From Bacillus sp. AFS037270 (lineage in GTDB: Bacteria; Bacillota; Bacilli; Bacillales_B; DSM-18226), in assembly GCF_002585305.1 (NCBI RefSeq), contig NZ_NUNF01000063.1:1-37102 (forward strand): 37,102 nucleotides of DNA, written 5' to 3'. A program made the position numbers and the translations under genes. Numbering within the stretch: the first letter of the stretch is position 1; each line of letters starts with the position of its first letter. This document shows, piece by piece, positions 7,589 to 16,837 of the stretch. The notes below the pieces were generated by a model. The model was not told the origin of the DNA. It was given only the letters and a program-made list of their open reading frames with translations, and did not search any database.

Positions 7589-9307
7589 ATGATGGAAGTT
7601 AATAAAAAAGAAATAATTAGGTTATTAGAAACCATTGCGATTTATATGGAATTAAAAGGTGAAAACCCATTTAAAGTTTCCGCCTTTCGGAAAGCGGCAA
7701 ATGCGCTAGAAACAGATGAACGTGTCTTAACGGAAATTGAAGACTTTACCAGCATTGCTGGGATTGGCAAAGGGACTGCCACTGTAATAGATGAATACAT
7801 AAAAGAAGGAACATCTACAGTCTTAAAGGAGTTAAAGGAAGAAGTTCCAGCTGGTTTAATCCCTTTGCTGCAGCTTCCAGGTCTTGGAGGAAAGAAGATA
7901 GCCAAGCTCAATAAGGAGCTGGGAATTGTAGATGTTGTCAGTTTAAAAGAAGCTTGTCAAGCTGGCCAGGTGCAGGCCCTTGCCGGATTTGGCAAGAAAA
8001 CAGAAGAGAAGATCTTAAGTGCAATCGCCAATGTGGGAACAAGGCCTGAACGGCTTCCGCTGGCGTACATGCTTCCAATTGCCGACCAAATTGAAGCGAA
8101 ACTGGCAGAAATGCCGGATATCATTCGTTTTTCTAGAGCGGGAAGCTTAAGAAGAATGAGGGAAACAATTAAGGATCTTGATTTCATCATTTCAACAACC
8201 CAACCGGAAATGGTCCGCGAACACTTGTTGAATCTGCCGCGAATAAAGGAAGTCATCGGTGCCGGGGATACAAAGGTCTCCATTGTCTTGGATCTTGATT
8301 ATGACGTTTCAGTGGATTTCCGCCTCGTCAAGCCGGAGGAATTCATTACAACGCTGCATCATTTTACTGGTTCAAAGGATCATAATGTCCGGATGCGTCA
8401 GCTTGCTAAAGAACGTGGTGAAAAAATAAGTGAATATGGTGTTGAAAATGTAGAATCAGGGGAGATTCTTACTTTTTCATCAGAAGAAGAATTTTTCAAA
8501 CATTTTGATCTGCCGTTTATTCCGCCGGAAATTCGCGAGGACGGAAAAGAAGTAGAGCAATTCTCGGCGTCTGAAGCATTGATTGAGCTTACAGATATTA
8601 AAGGTGATTTGCATATGCATACCACCTGGAGTGACGGAGCTCACTCGATTGAAGAAATGGTAGAAGCCTGCCGGGCGAGAGGCTACCAATACTTAGCCAT
8701 TACAGACCACTCGCAGTACCTAAAAGTAGCAAACGGTCTGACACGTGAGAAATTGCTAAGGCAGAAAGAAGAAATTAAGAAATTAAATCAAAAATACGAT
8801 GATATTCTGATCCTATCGGGTGTAGAGATGGATATTTTACCTGATGGGACATTAGACTATGATGATGAGTTATTAGCAGAAATGGATTTTGTGATTGCCT
8901 CCATACATTCGGCATTTTCCCAGCCAAGGGAAAAAATTATGGAACGGTTAAAGACGGCATTGGAAAATGCTCACGTCGATTTAATTGCCCATCCAACCGG
9001 CCGAAAAATTGGCCGCCGGGAAGGCTATGATGTCGATGTTGATTTATTAATCCAACTGGCTAAAGAGACCAATACAGCATTGGAATTAAATGCAAACCCT
9101 AACAGGCTCGATTTAGCAGCAGAATATTTACGAAAAGCCCAAGAAAACGGCGTTAAAATTCTCATTAATACCGATGCCCATCAATTGGATACATTAAAGC
9201 ATATGGAAATTGGCGTTTCGGCGGCCAAAAAAGGCTGGATTAAAAAGTCTACAGTGATTAATGCATTAGATAAATATGAATTACTTGAATATATACATCA
9301 TCGATAA
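7589..9307 (+). CDS. polX: DNA polymerase/3'-5' exonuclease PolX
   Basis: This family X DNA polymerase carries a C-terminal PHP domain and acts in base-excision and gap-filling repair. The N-terminal 8-kDa part and helix-hairpin-helix repeats (GIGKGTATVIDEY, LPGLGGKKIAKL) lead into the polymerase core with SLRRMRETIKDLDF, containing catalytic aspartates. The PHP domain follows (from about residue 330), with metal-binding DLHMHTTWSDG, ITDHS and NTDAHQL. I start at the ATG at 7589 (572 residues; 7592 is equally possible), after AGAGGGCAGG. The reading frame opens ten codons earlier at 7559, but this lacks a ribosome binding site and has no counterpart in the family. A repeat element begins one base after the stop codon. 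Confidence 0.95.
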   Translation: MMEVNKKEIIRLLETIAIYMELKGENPFKVSAFRKAANALETDERVLTEIEDFTSIAGIGKGTATVIDEYIKEGTSTVLKELKEEVPAGLIPLLQLPGLGGKKIAKLNKELGIVDVVSLKEACQAGQVQALAGFGKKTEEKILSAIANVGTRPERLPLAYMLPIADQIEAKLAEMPDIIRFSRAGSLRRMRETIKDLDFIISTTQPEMVREHLLNLPRIKEVIGAGDTKVSIVLDLDYDVSVDFRLVKPEEFITTLHHFTGSKDHNVRMRQLAKERGEKISEYGVENVESGEILTFSSEEEFFKHFDLPFIPPEIREDGKEVEQFSASEALIELTDIKGDLHMHTTWSDGAHSIEEMVEACRARGYQYLAITDHSQYLKVANGLTREKLLRQKEEIKKLNQKYDDILILSGVEMDILPDGTLDYDDELLAEMDFVIASIHSAFSQPREKIMERLKTALENAHVDLIAHPTGRKIGRREGYDVDVDLLIQLAKETNTALELNANPNRLDLAAEYLRKAQENGVKILINTDAHQLDTLKHMEIGVSAAKKGWIKKSTVINALDKYELLEYIHHR

Positions 9308-9453
9308 GAAAAGCGTAAGCGCCTGTTCAGCGGCGTATGGCCTGGAGTGCTCCAACTGAGATAAAGGAAACACGAAGAGCGCTAGCGATTCGATGTTGAC
9401 TTATCGTAGGGCGGAGCGCGAAGGACACTAGCCGCTAGGCGCTGGAGCTGGAC
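9308..9453 (-). repeat. Palindromic intergenic repeat, long form, inverted
   Basis: The left end GAAAAGCGTAAGCGCCTGTTCAG and right end GGCGCTGGAGCTGGAC are the reverse complements of the two ends of the repeats at 14391 and 18415 (left end abbreviated: GAAAAGCGTAAGCGCC). The 90-110 bp core is different from theirs and holds its own inverted repeats. It fills nearly all of the polX-mutS2 gap. Confidence 0.8.
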
Positions 9454-9477
9454 AATTCAGAGAAGGCGGGAAACTCC

Positions 9478-11835
9478 ATGCACGAGAGAGCCTTAAAGGT
9501 TTTGGAATTTACAAAAGTAAGAGAACAGCTATTCGAACATGCCTCTTCCTCACTTGGAAGAGATAAAATAAAAAATTTAGTCCCCTCGACGAATTTTGAC
9601 GAAGTGGTAAGGCTCCAAGCAGAAACGGATGAAGCAGCAACCGTCATTCGTATTAAAGGAAATGTACCGTTAGCAGGAATTCATGATATTCGTGCCCATA
9701 TTAAACGATCCGTGATCGGCGGCGTTTTGAGCCCGCATGAACTGATTCAGATTGCAAGCACGATTCATGCGAGCCGCCAAATGAAGCGATTTATCGAGGA
9801 GTTAGCTGCAGACAGAACAGAACTGCCAATCTTAGTAGAACAAGTCTCAAATATCATTCCGCTCACGAACTTGGAGCAGGATATTAAACATGCCATCGAT
9901 GAGAGTGGAGAAGTTTTGGATAGTGCTAGTGATTTGCTGCGATCGTTAAGGCATCAGCTTCGGTCTAATGAGTCGAGAATTCGTGAACGGTTAGAAAGTA
10001 TGATTCGTTCCTCAAACGCAGCTAAAATGTTATCCGATGCGATTGTGACAATTCGAAATGACCGGTTTGTTATCCCGGTAAAGCAAGAGTACCGCGGCCA
10101 TTATGGCGGGATTATTCATGATCAAAGTTCATCAGGTCAAACACTTTTTATTGAACCGCAGGTTATTGTCCAATTAAATAATCAACTCCAAGATATTCGT
10201 GTCAAGGAACAGCTTGAAATTGAAAGAATCTTAACAGAGCTGTCCGCAGAAACAGCCGAATATGAAGGTGAACTCAAGGTAATTGTCGATATTTTAGCCA
10301 ATTTAGATTTTGTTTTTGCAAAAGCGAAATATGGTAAAAAAATAAAGGCTTCCATGCCAATTATGAATGATGAAGGAAGAATTGCTTTATATAAAGCCCG
10401 TCATCCGCTCATTCCGATTGATGAAGTGGTTGCCAATGATATCATGCTCGGAAAAGAGTACACAACGATTGTGATAACGGGTCCCAATACAGGGGGTAAA
10501 ACGGTCACCTTAAAGACGCTTGGCCTATGCTCGTTAATGGCACAGGCAGGCCTTCAGGTACCGGCCTTGGACGGCTCGGAACTCGCCGTTTTTGATTCAG
10601 TCTATGCCGATATTGGTGATGAGCAGTCGATTGAACAAAGCCTAAGTACCTTTTCGTCCCACATGGTTAATATTGTCGATATTTTAAACCGGGTCGATTT
10701 TAACAGTCTAGTCTTATTTGATGAACTAGGGGCGGGAACCGATCCACAGGAAGGTGCTGCCTTGGCGATCTCGATTTTAGATGAGGTCCACAAGCGCGGG
10801 GCAAGGGTCATTGCGACGACCCACTATCCGGAATTAAAGGCGTATGGTTATAATCGCGAGGGTGTATTAAATGCAAGTGTGGAATTTGATGTTGAGACAT
10901 TGAGCCCGACATATAAACTATTATTGGGAGTACCCGGCCGAAGTAACGCCTTTGAAATTTCGAAACGGCTTGGCTTAAATGAAAGAGTCATTGAAACAGC
11001 CCGCTCGCATGTAAGTGAAGACACTAATCAGATTGATAAAATGATCGCTTCTCTTGAGGAAAGCAAGCGCCAAGCTGAGCGTGAACAAGAAGAAGCACGC
11101 GACTTTTTAAAACAAGCGGAAAAGCTTCATCAAGATTTACAATCGCAAATGATTGAGTTTTATGATAGAAAAGATACAATGCTTGAAAAAGCAGCGGAAA
11201 AGGCCGCTGATATTGTGGATGAGGCGAAACAAGAAGCTGAGAAGGTTATCCGTGATTTGCGAAAAATGAGAACAGAAAAACATGCGGAAATAAAAGAACA
11301 TGAACTCATTGATGCTAAAAAGCGGCTTGAACAGGCAGCACCGGAAATCAAGAAATCCGCGAAATTAACAAACACCAAAACTAAAAAACACACCTTCATG
11401 CCTGGGGATGAGGTGAAGGTCTTGACCTTTGACCAAAAAGGAACCCTGCTGGACCGTGTTTCAAACAATGAATGGCAGGTTCAAATTGGTATTTTGAAGA
11501 TGAAGGTCAAAGAAAAGGATATGGAGTACTTGAGTACACCAAAACAAGTGGAAACCAGACCAATGGCGATCGTAAAAGGACGAGATACTCTAGTTAAACT
11601 GGAACTGGATCTCCGTGGGGAAAGGTATGAGGATGCCCTTCTGAAGGTAGAAAAATATATTGATGATGCACTACTTGCAAGTTATCCTCGTGTATCAATC
11701 ATCCATGGAAAAGGTACGGGGGCCTTAAGACAGGGCGTACAAGAATATTTACGAAACCATCGTTCCGTTAAGAAAATCCGCTTTGGAGAAGCCGGAGAGG
11801 GTGGTTCAGGGGTAACCATCGTCGAATTTAAATAA
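9478..11835 (+). CDS. mutS2: Endonuclease MutS2
   Basis: This 785-residue MutS paralogue lacks the mismatch-recognition domain. It contains a MutS core/clamp region (about 1-300), an ABC-type ATPase with Walker [14 protein letters not shown] (from about residue 335), Walker [14 protein letters not shown] and the signature STFSSHM. A long charged coiled coil (about 515-630) follows, and the C-terminus is a Smr nuclease domain ([12 protein letters not shown] ... [12 protein letters not shown]). In B. subtilis MutS2 acts on collided ribosomes and has been linked to recombination. The ATG follows a modest GAAGGCGGG site. yshE lies 20 bp downstream, probably in one operon. Confidence 0.96.
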   Translation: MHERALKVLEFTKVREQLFEHASSSLGRDKIKNLVPSTNFDEVVRLQAETDEAATVIRIKGNVPLAGIHDIRAHIKRSVIGGVLSPHELIQIASTIHASRQMKRFIEELAADRTELPILVEQVSNIIPLTNLEQDIKHAIDESGEVLDSASDLLRSLRHQLRSNESRIRERLESMIRSSNAAKMLSDAIVTIRNDRFVIPVKQEYRGHYGGIIHDQSSSGQTLFIEPQVIVQLNNQLQDIRVKEQLEIERILTELSAETAEYEGELKVIVDILANLDFVFAKAKYGKKIKASMPIMNDEGRIALYKARHPLIPIDEVVANDIMLGKEYTTIVITGPNTGGKTVTLKTLGLCSLMAQAGLQVPALDGSELAVFDSVYADIGDEQSIEQSLSTFSSHMVNIVDILNRVDFNSLVLFDELGAGTDPQEGAALAISILDEVHKRGARVIATTHYPELKAYGYNREGVLNASVEFDVETLSPTYKLLLGVPGRSNAFEISKRLGLNERVIETARSHVSEDTNQIDKMIASLEESKRQAEREQEEARDFLKQAEKLHQDLQSQMIEFYDRKDTMLEKAAEKAADIVDEAKQEAEKVIRDLRKMRTEKHAEIKEHELIDAKKRLEQAAPEIKKSAKLTNTKTKKHTFMPGDEVKVLTFDQKGTLLDRVSNNEWQVQIGILKMKVKEKDMEYLSTPKQVETRPMAIVKGRDTLVKLELDLRGERYEDALLKVEKYIDDALLASYPRVSIIHGKGTGALRQGVQEYLRNHRSVKKIRFGEAGEGGSGVTIVEFK

Positions 11836-11855
11836 TATTTCCGGGGAGAAACGTA

Positions 11856-12263
11856 ATGGACCAGTTTTGGGAGAATAGATATATTCAGATAGCTGCATAT
11901 TACAGTGTTGTGATTTTATGTATGGTTGTCTTTTTAGCTGTGTTTGAAGTGGTAACCAGATATAAAAATTGGGAAGAAATCAAAAAAGGAAACCTGGCAG
12001 TGGCAATGGCAACAGGTGGAAAAATACTGGGGCTTGCCAACATTTTCCGAGCATCTATTAAGGACAATAATTCCTTACTGGAGATGGTTGGCTGGGGTGT
12101 TTACGGGTTTGTCCTGCTGCTTGCCGGCTATTTTATCTTTGAATTTTTAACACCCAAATTCAAGATTGATGAGGAAATTCAAAATGATAACAGAGCGGTT
12201 GGTTTGTTGTCGCTGATTATCTCAATCGGGTTGTCCTTTGTGATTGGTGCAGGAATTTCGTAA
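11856..12263 (+). CDS. yshE: DUF350 family membrane protein (YshE)
   Basis: This 135-residue protein has four hydrophobic segments (about 12-30, 48-62, 78-100 and 112-133) and a pattern fitting DUF350: polar GNLAVAMATGGKILGLAN between helices 1 and 2, and a related IQNDNRAVGLLSLIISIG near the end. It follows mutS2 exactly as B. subtilis yshE does. The function is unknown. A GGGGAGAA site precedes the ATG. The next small ORF begins 15 bp after the stop codon. Confidence 0.85.
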   Translation: MDQFWENRYIQIAAYYSVVILCMVVFLAVFEVVTRYKNWEEIKKGNLAVAMATGGKILGLANIFRASIKDNNSLLEMVGWGVYGFVLLLAGYFIFEFLTPKFKIDEEIQNDNRAVGLLSLIISIGLSFVIGAGIS

Positions 12264-12278
12264 GGGGAGAAAATAACA

Positions 12279-12362
12279 GTGGAGACATTAGCTAAAGTAC
12301 TGCTGGGATTGTGCGGTTTGTTTTTACTTATAGGCATTATTTATATGGTGTTTTTTGCATAA
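12279..12362 (+). CDS. Predicted 27-residue single-pass membrane peptide
   Basis: A GTG codon lies 8 bp after a strong AGGGGAGA site (12263-12270) and opens a 27-codon frame, METLAKVLLGLCGLFLLIG to MVFFA. Nearly all of it after residue 6 is a hydrophobic helix. It follows yshE by 15 bp and ends 5 bp before a clear terminator, so it is the last reading frame of the mutS2-yshE transcript. It resembles small membrane peptides of Bacillus that are often missed by annotation. I do not recognise a family. It may assist YshE, but that is inference. Confidence 0.6.
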   Translation: METLAKVLLGLCGLFLLIGIIYMVFFA

Positions 12363-12367
12363 GATCA

Positions 12368-12403
12368 ATCATCGCTGAAGTATTTTGGCGATGATTTTTT
12401 TTT
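12368..12403 (+). terminator. Terminator of the mutS2-yshE unit
   Basis: ATCATCGC (12368-12375) pairs with GCGATGAT (12388-12395), followed by eight or nine T residues. Confidence 0.88.
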
Positions 12404-12439
12404 GCTAAATGGATTAAGCCCCATAATTGCAAAGTCTCA

Positions 12440-12468
12440 TTGTCTATAACTAATCGCTGTACTATAAT
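12440..12468 (+). promoter_or_regulatory. Sigma-A promoter of lcfA
   Basis: TTGTCT (12440-12445), 17-bp spacer, TATAAT (12463-12468), about 50 bp upstream of the lcfA start. No FadR-type palindrome is visible around it. Confidence 0.78.
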
Positions 12469-12518
12469 AGAAGAGAGTTTATAATTTTTATAATTTATGA
12501 TAAAAAAGGAGGTTATTT

Positions 12519-14225
12519 ATGTTGGAGTCAAAACCCTGGTTGGACCTTTATCCAAAGGAAATTCCTGCCACACTTGAATACTCCAGAGAATCCGTACAAG
12601 AATACTTAATAAACGCAGCCAGAGAGTTTCCGGAGAAAATAGCGATTCATTTTATGGGAAAAGAAATGACGTATAAACAACTTTATGAAGAGTCGCTTAG
12701 TGTTGCCAGTTATCTACAGCAATCCATAGGCATTCAAAAGGATGAGCGGGTTGCCATTATGCTTCCTAATTGTCCGCAAGCTGTAATCAGTTATTTTGGT
12801 ATCTTAATGGCAGGAGGAATCGTCGTTCAAACCAATCCGTTATATACGGAACGAGAGCTGGAGTACCAAATGAAAGACTCCGGTTCAAAAGCTATAATCA
12901 CCATGGACATTCTTTATCCACGAGTCACAAAAGTTATGCCGCAGACTAATTTACAACACGCTATTGTAACCGCTATCAAAGACTACTTGCCATTTCCTAA
13001 AAATCTTATTTATCCCTTCATCCAGAAAAAGCAATATGGGATTGTCGTAAAGGTAAAACATGAAGGAAACTCCCATTTACTCACCGAAATTGTCAAAGCA
13101 AATTCAACAGAATTGATCCAGCATGATTTTGATCCAGAAGAAGATATTGCCTTATTACAATATACTGGAGGGACAACCGGTTTTCCAAAAGGAGTCATGC
13201 TGACCCATAAAAATCTGATTGCCAATACTTGCATGAGTGAGGCCTGGTTATATAAATGTAAACCCGGTGAAGAATCAGTTTTGGGAATATTGCCGTTTTT
13301 CCATGTTTATGGAATGACTACGGTCATGATTTTATCGATCAAGATGGCCTATAAAATGATTTTATTACCGAAATTTGATGCCCTAACGACATTGAAGACC
13401 ATTCACAAACAGCGGCCAACTCTATTTCCAGGTGCGCCAACCATCTATATCGGCCTATTGAATCATCCTGATTTGAAGAAATATGACCTTTCTTCGATTG
13501 ATTCCTGTATCAGCGGGTCGGCGGCACTCCCAGTGGAAATACAGCAAAAATTCGAGGAAGTTACAGGTGGAAAGCTCGTAGAAGGCTATGGACTATCTGA
13601 AGCATCTCCTGTCACTCATTCTAATTTTTTATGGGATGTTCCAAGGATAAAAGGCAGTATCGGAGTTCCATATCCTGACACAGACGCTGTCATTTTGTCT
13701 GTTGAAACGGGTGAACAGATGCCAGTCGGCGAAATTGGTGAAATTGTGATTAAAGGACCGCAAATTATGAAGGGCTACTGGAATCGTCCAAAGGAAACAG
13801 AAGAAGTACTGAAGGATGGCTGGCTTTATACCGGAGACCTTGGTTACATGGATGAGAAGGGATATTTTTATGTAGTAGATCGTAAAAAGGACATGATTAT
13901 CGCCGGAGGTTTTAATATCTATCCTCGAGAGATCGAAGAAGTATTATATGAACATCCAGATGTAGTGGAGGCCGTTGCTGCCGGTGTTCCTGATCCATAT
14001 CGCGGAGAAACTGTGAAGGCATATCTTGTCTTAAAAGAAGGTTCCACTGTTACAGCTGAAGAAATGAATCAATTTGCAAGAAAATACTTGGCTGCTTATA
14101 AAGCACCTCGGGTTTATGAATTTAGAAAAGAATTACCGAAAACGGCAATAGGTAAAATATTAAGAAGAACACTTGTAGAAGAAGAAAAACAAAAAATAGA
14201 GCAAGAAAGCCAAAAACACGCGTAG
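12519..14225 (+). CDS. lcfA: Long-chain fatty-acid--CoA ligase
   Basis: This 568-residue AMP-forming acyl-CoA synthetase activates fatty acids to acyl-CoA for beta-oxidation. Motifs of the ANL superfamily are in place: the P-loop-like YTGGTTGFPKGVMLTHKNL (about 220), GYGLSEASPV (about 360), the TGDLGYMDEKGYFYVVDRKKD hinge region (about 430-450; shortened core TGDLGYMDE), and the C-terminal lysine in PKTAIGKILRR. It starts at an ATG after AAAAAAGGAGG. It lies upstream of fadR-fadB-etfBA as in the B. subtilis lcfA operon, but no terminator is evident and fadR has its own promoter here. Confidence 0.95.
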   Translation: MLESKPWLDLYPKEIPATLEYSRESVQEYLINAAREFPEKIAIHFMGKEMTYKQLYEESLSVASYLQQSIGIQKDERVAIMLPNCPQAVISYFGILMAGGIVVQTNPLYTERELEYQMKDSGSKAIITMDILYPRVTKVMPQTNLQHAIVTAIKDYLPFPKNLIYPFIQKKQYGIVVKVKHEGNSHLLTEIVKANSTELIQHDFDPEEDIALLQYTGGTTGFPKGVMLTHKNLIANTCMSEAWLYKCKPGEESVLGILPFFHVYGMTTVMILSIKMAYKMILLPKFDALTTLKTIHKQRPTLFPGAPTIYIGLLNHPDLKKYDLSSIDSCISGSAALPVEIQQKFEEVTGGKLVEGYGLSEASPVTHSNFLWDVPRIKGSIGVPYPDTDAVILSVETGEQMPVGEIGEIVIKGPQIMKGYWNRPKETEEVLKDGWLYTGDLGYMDEKGYFYVVDRKKDMIIAGGFNIYPREIEEVLYEHPDVVEAVAAGVPDPYRGETVKAYLVLKEGSTVTAEEMNQFARKYLAAYKAPRVYEFRKELPKTAIGKILRRTLVEEEKQKIEQESQKHA

Positions 14226-14303
14226 CTTTTTAATTATTTTTTTTGAGCAGGAAGGCTTGTCTCACCACGCTATTTTATATTACGATGAAGTGGTCAGTTT
14301 TTC

Positions 14304-14332
14304 TTGACAGCAGCTAATTTAAATTCTATTAT
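14304..14332 (+). promoter_or_regulatory. Sigma-A promoter of fadR-fadB-etfBA
   Basis: Consensus TTGACA (14304-14309), 17-bp spacer, TATTAT (14327-14332). The FadR operator begins 8 bp after the -10, around the expected transcription start. Confidence 0.87.
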
Positions 14333-14339
14333 AAAATTA

Positions 14340-14357
14340 TGAATGATGATTCATTCA
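14340..14357 (+). promoter_or_regulatory. FadR operator
   Basis: TGAATGATGATTCATTCA is a perfect 7-bp-arm palindrome and fits the B. subtilis FadR consensus TGAATGAnTAnTCATTCA in both arms. It sits just downstream of the -10 of the fadR promoter, consistent with repression by FadR and release by long-chain acyl-CoA. Confidence 0.92.
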
Positions 14358-14390
14358 TAATTTCTTTTTAAGATTATAAATTTGATTAAT

Positions 14391-14512
14391 GTCTAGCTGC
14401 AGCGCCTAGGGGCTCGAGGTCATAAGCCAATCCGGCAAGAAGGTTAAAAAGCAACCTTCTCGCCGGCTCGTCTTATGCTTGTCGCCCCTGAACAAGGCGC
14501 TTCCGCTTTTCG
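14391..14512 (+). repeat. Palindromic intergenic repeat, about 122 bp
   Basis: Nested complementary blocks run inwards: GCGCC/GGCGC, AGGGGC/GCCCCT, CATAAG/CTTATG, and a strong inner arm GGCAAGAAGGTT / AACCTTCTCGCC. It begins GTCTAGCTGCAGCGCC and ends GGCGCTTCCGCTTTTCG. It is about 80% identical to 18415-18535. It lies in the leader of the fadR transcript. Confidence 0.88.
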
Positions 14513-14536
14513 ATTTTCTTCAAGAGGGTGGACATA

Positions 14537-15121
14537 GTGAAAAAGAATAAACCGAAATATATGCAAATTATAGATGCAGCGGTAATCGTTATCGCTGAAA
14601 ATGGGTACCATCAAGCCCAAGTTTCCAAAATCGCAAAGCAGGCAGGGGTGGCAGATGGCACCATTTATCTATATTTTAAAAACAAAGAAGACATCCTTAT
14701 CTCTCTCTTTGAAGAAAAAATGGGCGAATTCGTTGAAAAAATAGAAGAAAAAATAGCAGGAAAAGTGACGGCAGAAGAGAAGTTATTAATGATGATTGAA
14801 ACCCATTTCCAACTTCTATCGGATGATCACCATATGGCAATTGTTACCCAGCTGGAGTTACGTCAATCCAATAAAGAATTGCGGTTAAGAATTAATGCGG
14901 TTCTTAAAGGATATTTACAGGTCATCGAAAAAATCATTTTAGAAGGAAAAGAAACAGGGGAGTTCTCAAGTGATCTTGATGTTCGTCTAGCCCGGCAAAT
15001 GATCTTCGGGACGATTGATGAAACAGTTACATCGTGGGTGATGAACGAGGAGAAATATGATTTACTGGCCTTGGCATCTCCAGTCCATCGACTGTTGATC
15101 GATGGCTGTGGAAAAAGGTAA
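14537..15121 (+). CDS. fadR: TetR-family fatty-acid degradation regulator FadR
   Basis: This 194-residue repressor has an N-terminal helix-turn-helix (about 8-55; QVSKIAKQAGVADGTIYLYF is the recognition region) and a C-terminal acyl-CoA-binding domain with QLELRQSN and RLARQMIFGTIDETVTSWVM, closely matching B. subtilis FadR. I choose the GTG at 14537 (MKKNKPKYMQIIDAA), 6 bp after AGAGGGTGG; an in-frame GTG at 14528 overlaps that site. It should repress its own operon through the operator at 14340-14357 and be released by long-chain acyl-CoA. fadB follows after 22 bp. Confidence 0.95.
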   Translation: MKKNKPKYMQIIDAAVIVIAENGYHQAQVSKIAKQAGVADGTIYLYFKNKEDILISLFEEKMGEFVEKIEEKIAGKVTAEEKLLMMIETHFQLLSDDHHMAIVTQLELRQSNKELRLRINAVLKGYLQVIEKIILEGKETGEFSSDLDVRLARQMIFGTIDETVTSWVMNEEKYDLLALASPVHRLLIDGCGKR

Positions 15122-15143
15122 GGAAAGAAAAGGGGGAGTTGCA

Positions 15144-15917
15144 TTGGAATACTTAAAATGGTCGTATCAGGATCGGATTGCCACGATTACCATCGAGCGT
15201 CCGCCAGCAAATGCACTTTCATCGGGTCTGTTAAGAGAATTGTCTGCAGTTCTTGATGAAATCGAGCCAAACCGTGAGATTGGGGTTATTGTCATTCACG
15301 GAGAAGGCCGATTTTTTTCAGCAGGAGCCGATATTAAGGAATTTACGACTGTGACTTCATCAGAAGGATTTGCGAACCTTGGCAAGTTTGGGCAAGATTT
15401 ATTCGATCGGATGGAAAAATTCCCAAAACCAATTATTGCAGCCATCCATGGTGCAGCTCTAGGTGGTGGACTTGAATTGGCGATGGCCTGTCATATCCGT
15501 TATGTAAGTGAAAATGCCAAACTTGGTCTGCCTGAGCTTCAGCTTGGGTTAATCCCTGGTTTTGCGGGTACCCAGCGTTTGCCTAAATACATCGGTGTTG
15601 CAAGGGCTGCGGAAATGCTGTTTACTTCTGAACCTATTTCCGGTCTAGAGGCGGTTGAATATGGTTTAGCAAACCGTGCCTTCCCTGAAAGTCAGCTGTT
15701 AGATGAAGCGTATAAATTGGCAGGCAAGATTGCTAAGAAAAGTCCTGGTTCCATTCAAGCAACCATAGAATTATTGAATTATGCTAAAACAGAGGAATTC
15801 TACGAAGGAACAAAAAGGGAAGCTGAATTATTTGGTGAAGTATTTGTATCAGAGGATGCAAAAGAAGGAATCCAGGCATTTCTTGAAAAGAGAGAGCCTA
15901 GTTTTAAAGGGGCATAA
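15144..15917 (+). CDS. fadB: Enoyl-CoA hydratase
   Basis: This 257-residue crotonase-fold enzyme hydrates trans-2-enoyl-CoA in beta-oxidation. The oxyanion-hole and CoA-binding segments are visible (PPANALSS near 20, RFFSAGADIKEF near 60, IHGAALGGGLELAMACHIR near 105), as is LGLPELQLGLIPGFAGTQRL containing the catalytic region. The TTG at 15144 follows AGGGGGAG (15131-15138) and gives the family's length; the upstream in-frame extension to 15102 overlaps fadR and is unlikely. It is in one operon with fadR and the etf genes. Confidence 0.93.
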   Translation: MEYLKWSYQDRIATITIERPPANALSSGLLRELSAVLDEIEPNREIGVIVIHGEGRFFSAGADIKEFTTVTSSEGFANLGKFGQDLFDRMEKFPKPIIAAIHGAALGGGLELAMACHIRYVSENAKLGLPELQLGLIPGFAGTQRLPKYIGVARAAEMLFTSEPISGLEAVEYGLANRAFPESQLLDEAYKLAGKIAKKSPGSIQATIELLNYAKTEEFYEGTKREAELFGEVFVSEDAKEGIQAFLEKREPSFKGA

Positions 15918-16024
15918 CTTCTAACGTCAGGCATCTGTCCAGAAGTTCCAATAAATTTTTTTGCTAAGAATTTTCTCAATCTTTCGAACTAAATTAATGT
16001 TTGAAATTTACTAGGAGGGAAACC

Positions 16025-16798
16025 ATGAACATTTATGTATTAATGAAAAGAACCTTTGATACGGAAGAAAAGATTACCATTTCCGGCGGCAAAATCAACG
16101 AGGACGGTGCAGAATTCATTATCAATCCATATGATGAATATGCCATTGAAGAAGCAATTCAAGTCCGCGATGCCAATGGCGGTGAAGTGACCGTTATTTC
16201 AGTTGGAAATGAGGAAGCTGAAAAGCAATTACGCACTGCTCTTGCGATGGGTGCAGACAAGGCCGTTCTTATTAATATCGAAGATGATGTAGAAAATGGT
16301 GACCAATTTACCACTGCGAAAATTCTAGCCGAATACTTAAAAGAGAAAAATGCCGATTTAATTTTAGGCGGCAATGTCGCGATCGATGGCGGTTCAGGCC
16401 AAGTTGGTCCGCGTGTGGCCGAACTGCTTAACATTCCTTACGTTACAACGATTACGAAGTTAGAAATTGATGGAACAAAGGTAACGGTAACTCGTGATGT
16501 TGAGGGAGATTCAGAAGTGATTGAAACGAGCCTGCCGCTTTTAGTAACAGCACAGCAAGGCCTAAACGAGCCCCGCTACCCTTCGCTGCCAGGTATCATG
16601 AAGGCAAAGAAAAAGCCGCTTGAAGAATTAGAGTTAGATGATCTCGATCTTGAGGAAGACGAAGTTGAAGCCAAAACAAAAACAATTGAAATTTACTTGC
16701 CGCCTAAAAAAGAAGCTGGCAAGGTTTTAGCAGGCGATTTAAATGACCAAGTGAAAGAGCTTGTTCATCTTCTTCATACAGAAGCGAAAGTAATCTAA
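16025..16798 (+). CDS. etfB: Electron transfer flavoprotein beta subunit
   Basis: This 257-residue beta subunit of the ETF heterodimer accepts electrons from acyl-CoA dehydrogenases. It starts MNIYVLMKRTFDTEEKI, and the family's nucleotide-binding stretch NVAIDGGSGQVGPRVAELL and the ADLILGG element are visible. The ATG at 16025 follows AGGAGGG (16013-16019) by 5 bp; the frame is open back to 16001 but the extension has no ribosome binding site. It is 39 bp before etfA, and the pair are the electron sink for the lcfA/fadB pathway. Confidence 0.96.
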   Translation: MNIYVLMKRTFDTEEKITISGGKINEDGAEFIINPYDEYAIEEAIQVRDANGGEVTVISVGNEEAEKQLRTALAMGADKAVLINIEDDVENGDQFTTAKILAEYLKEKNADLILGGNVAIDGGSGQVGPRVAELLNIPYVTTITKLEIDGTKVTVTRDVEGDSEVIETSLPLLVTAQQGLNEPRYPSLPGIMKAKKKPLEELELDDLDLEEDEVEAKTKTIEIYLPPKKEAGKVLAGDLNDQVKELVHLLHTEAKVI

Positions 16799-16837
16799 TC
16801 CATTCACATAAAAATTGTCTTTCAGGAGGGTAATCGA

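Noticed and set aside
15916..15960. Terminator between fadB and etfB
   Set aside because: AACTTCT/AGAAGTT is only a 7-bp A/T-rich stem with an 18-nt loop; the operon logic favours read-through.
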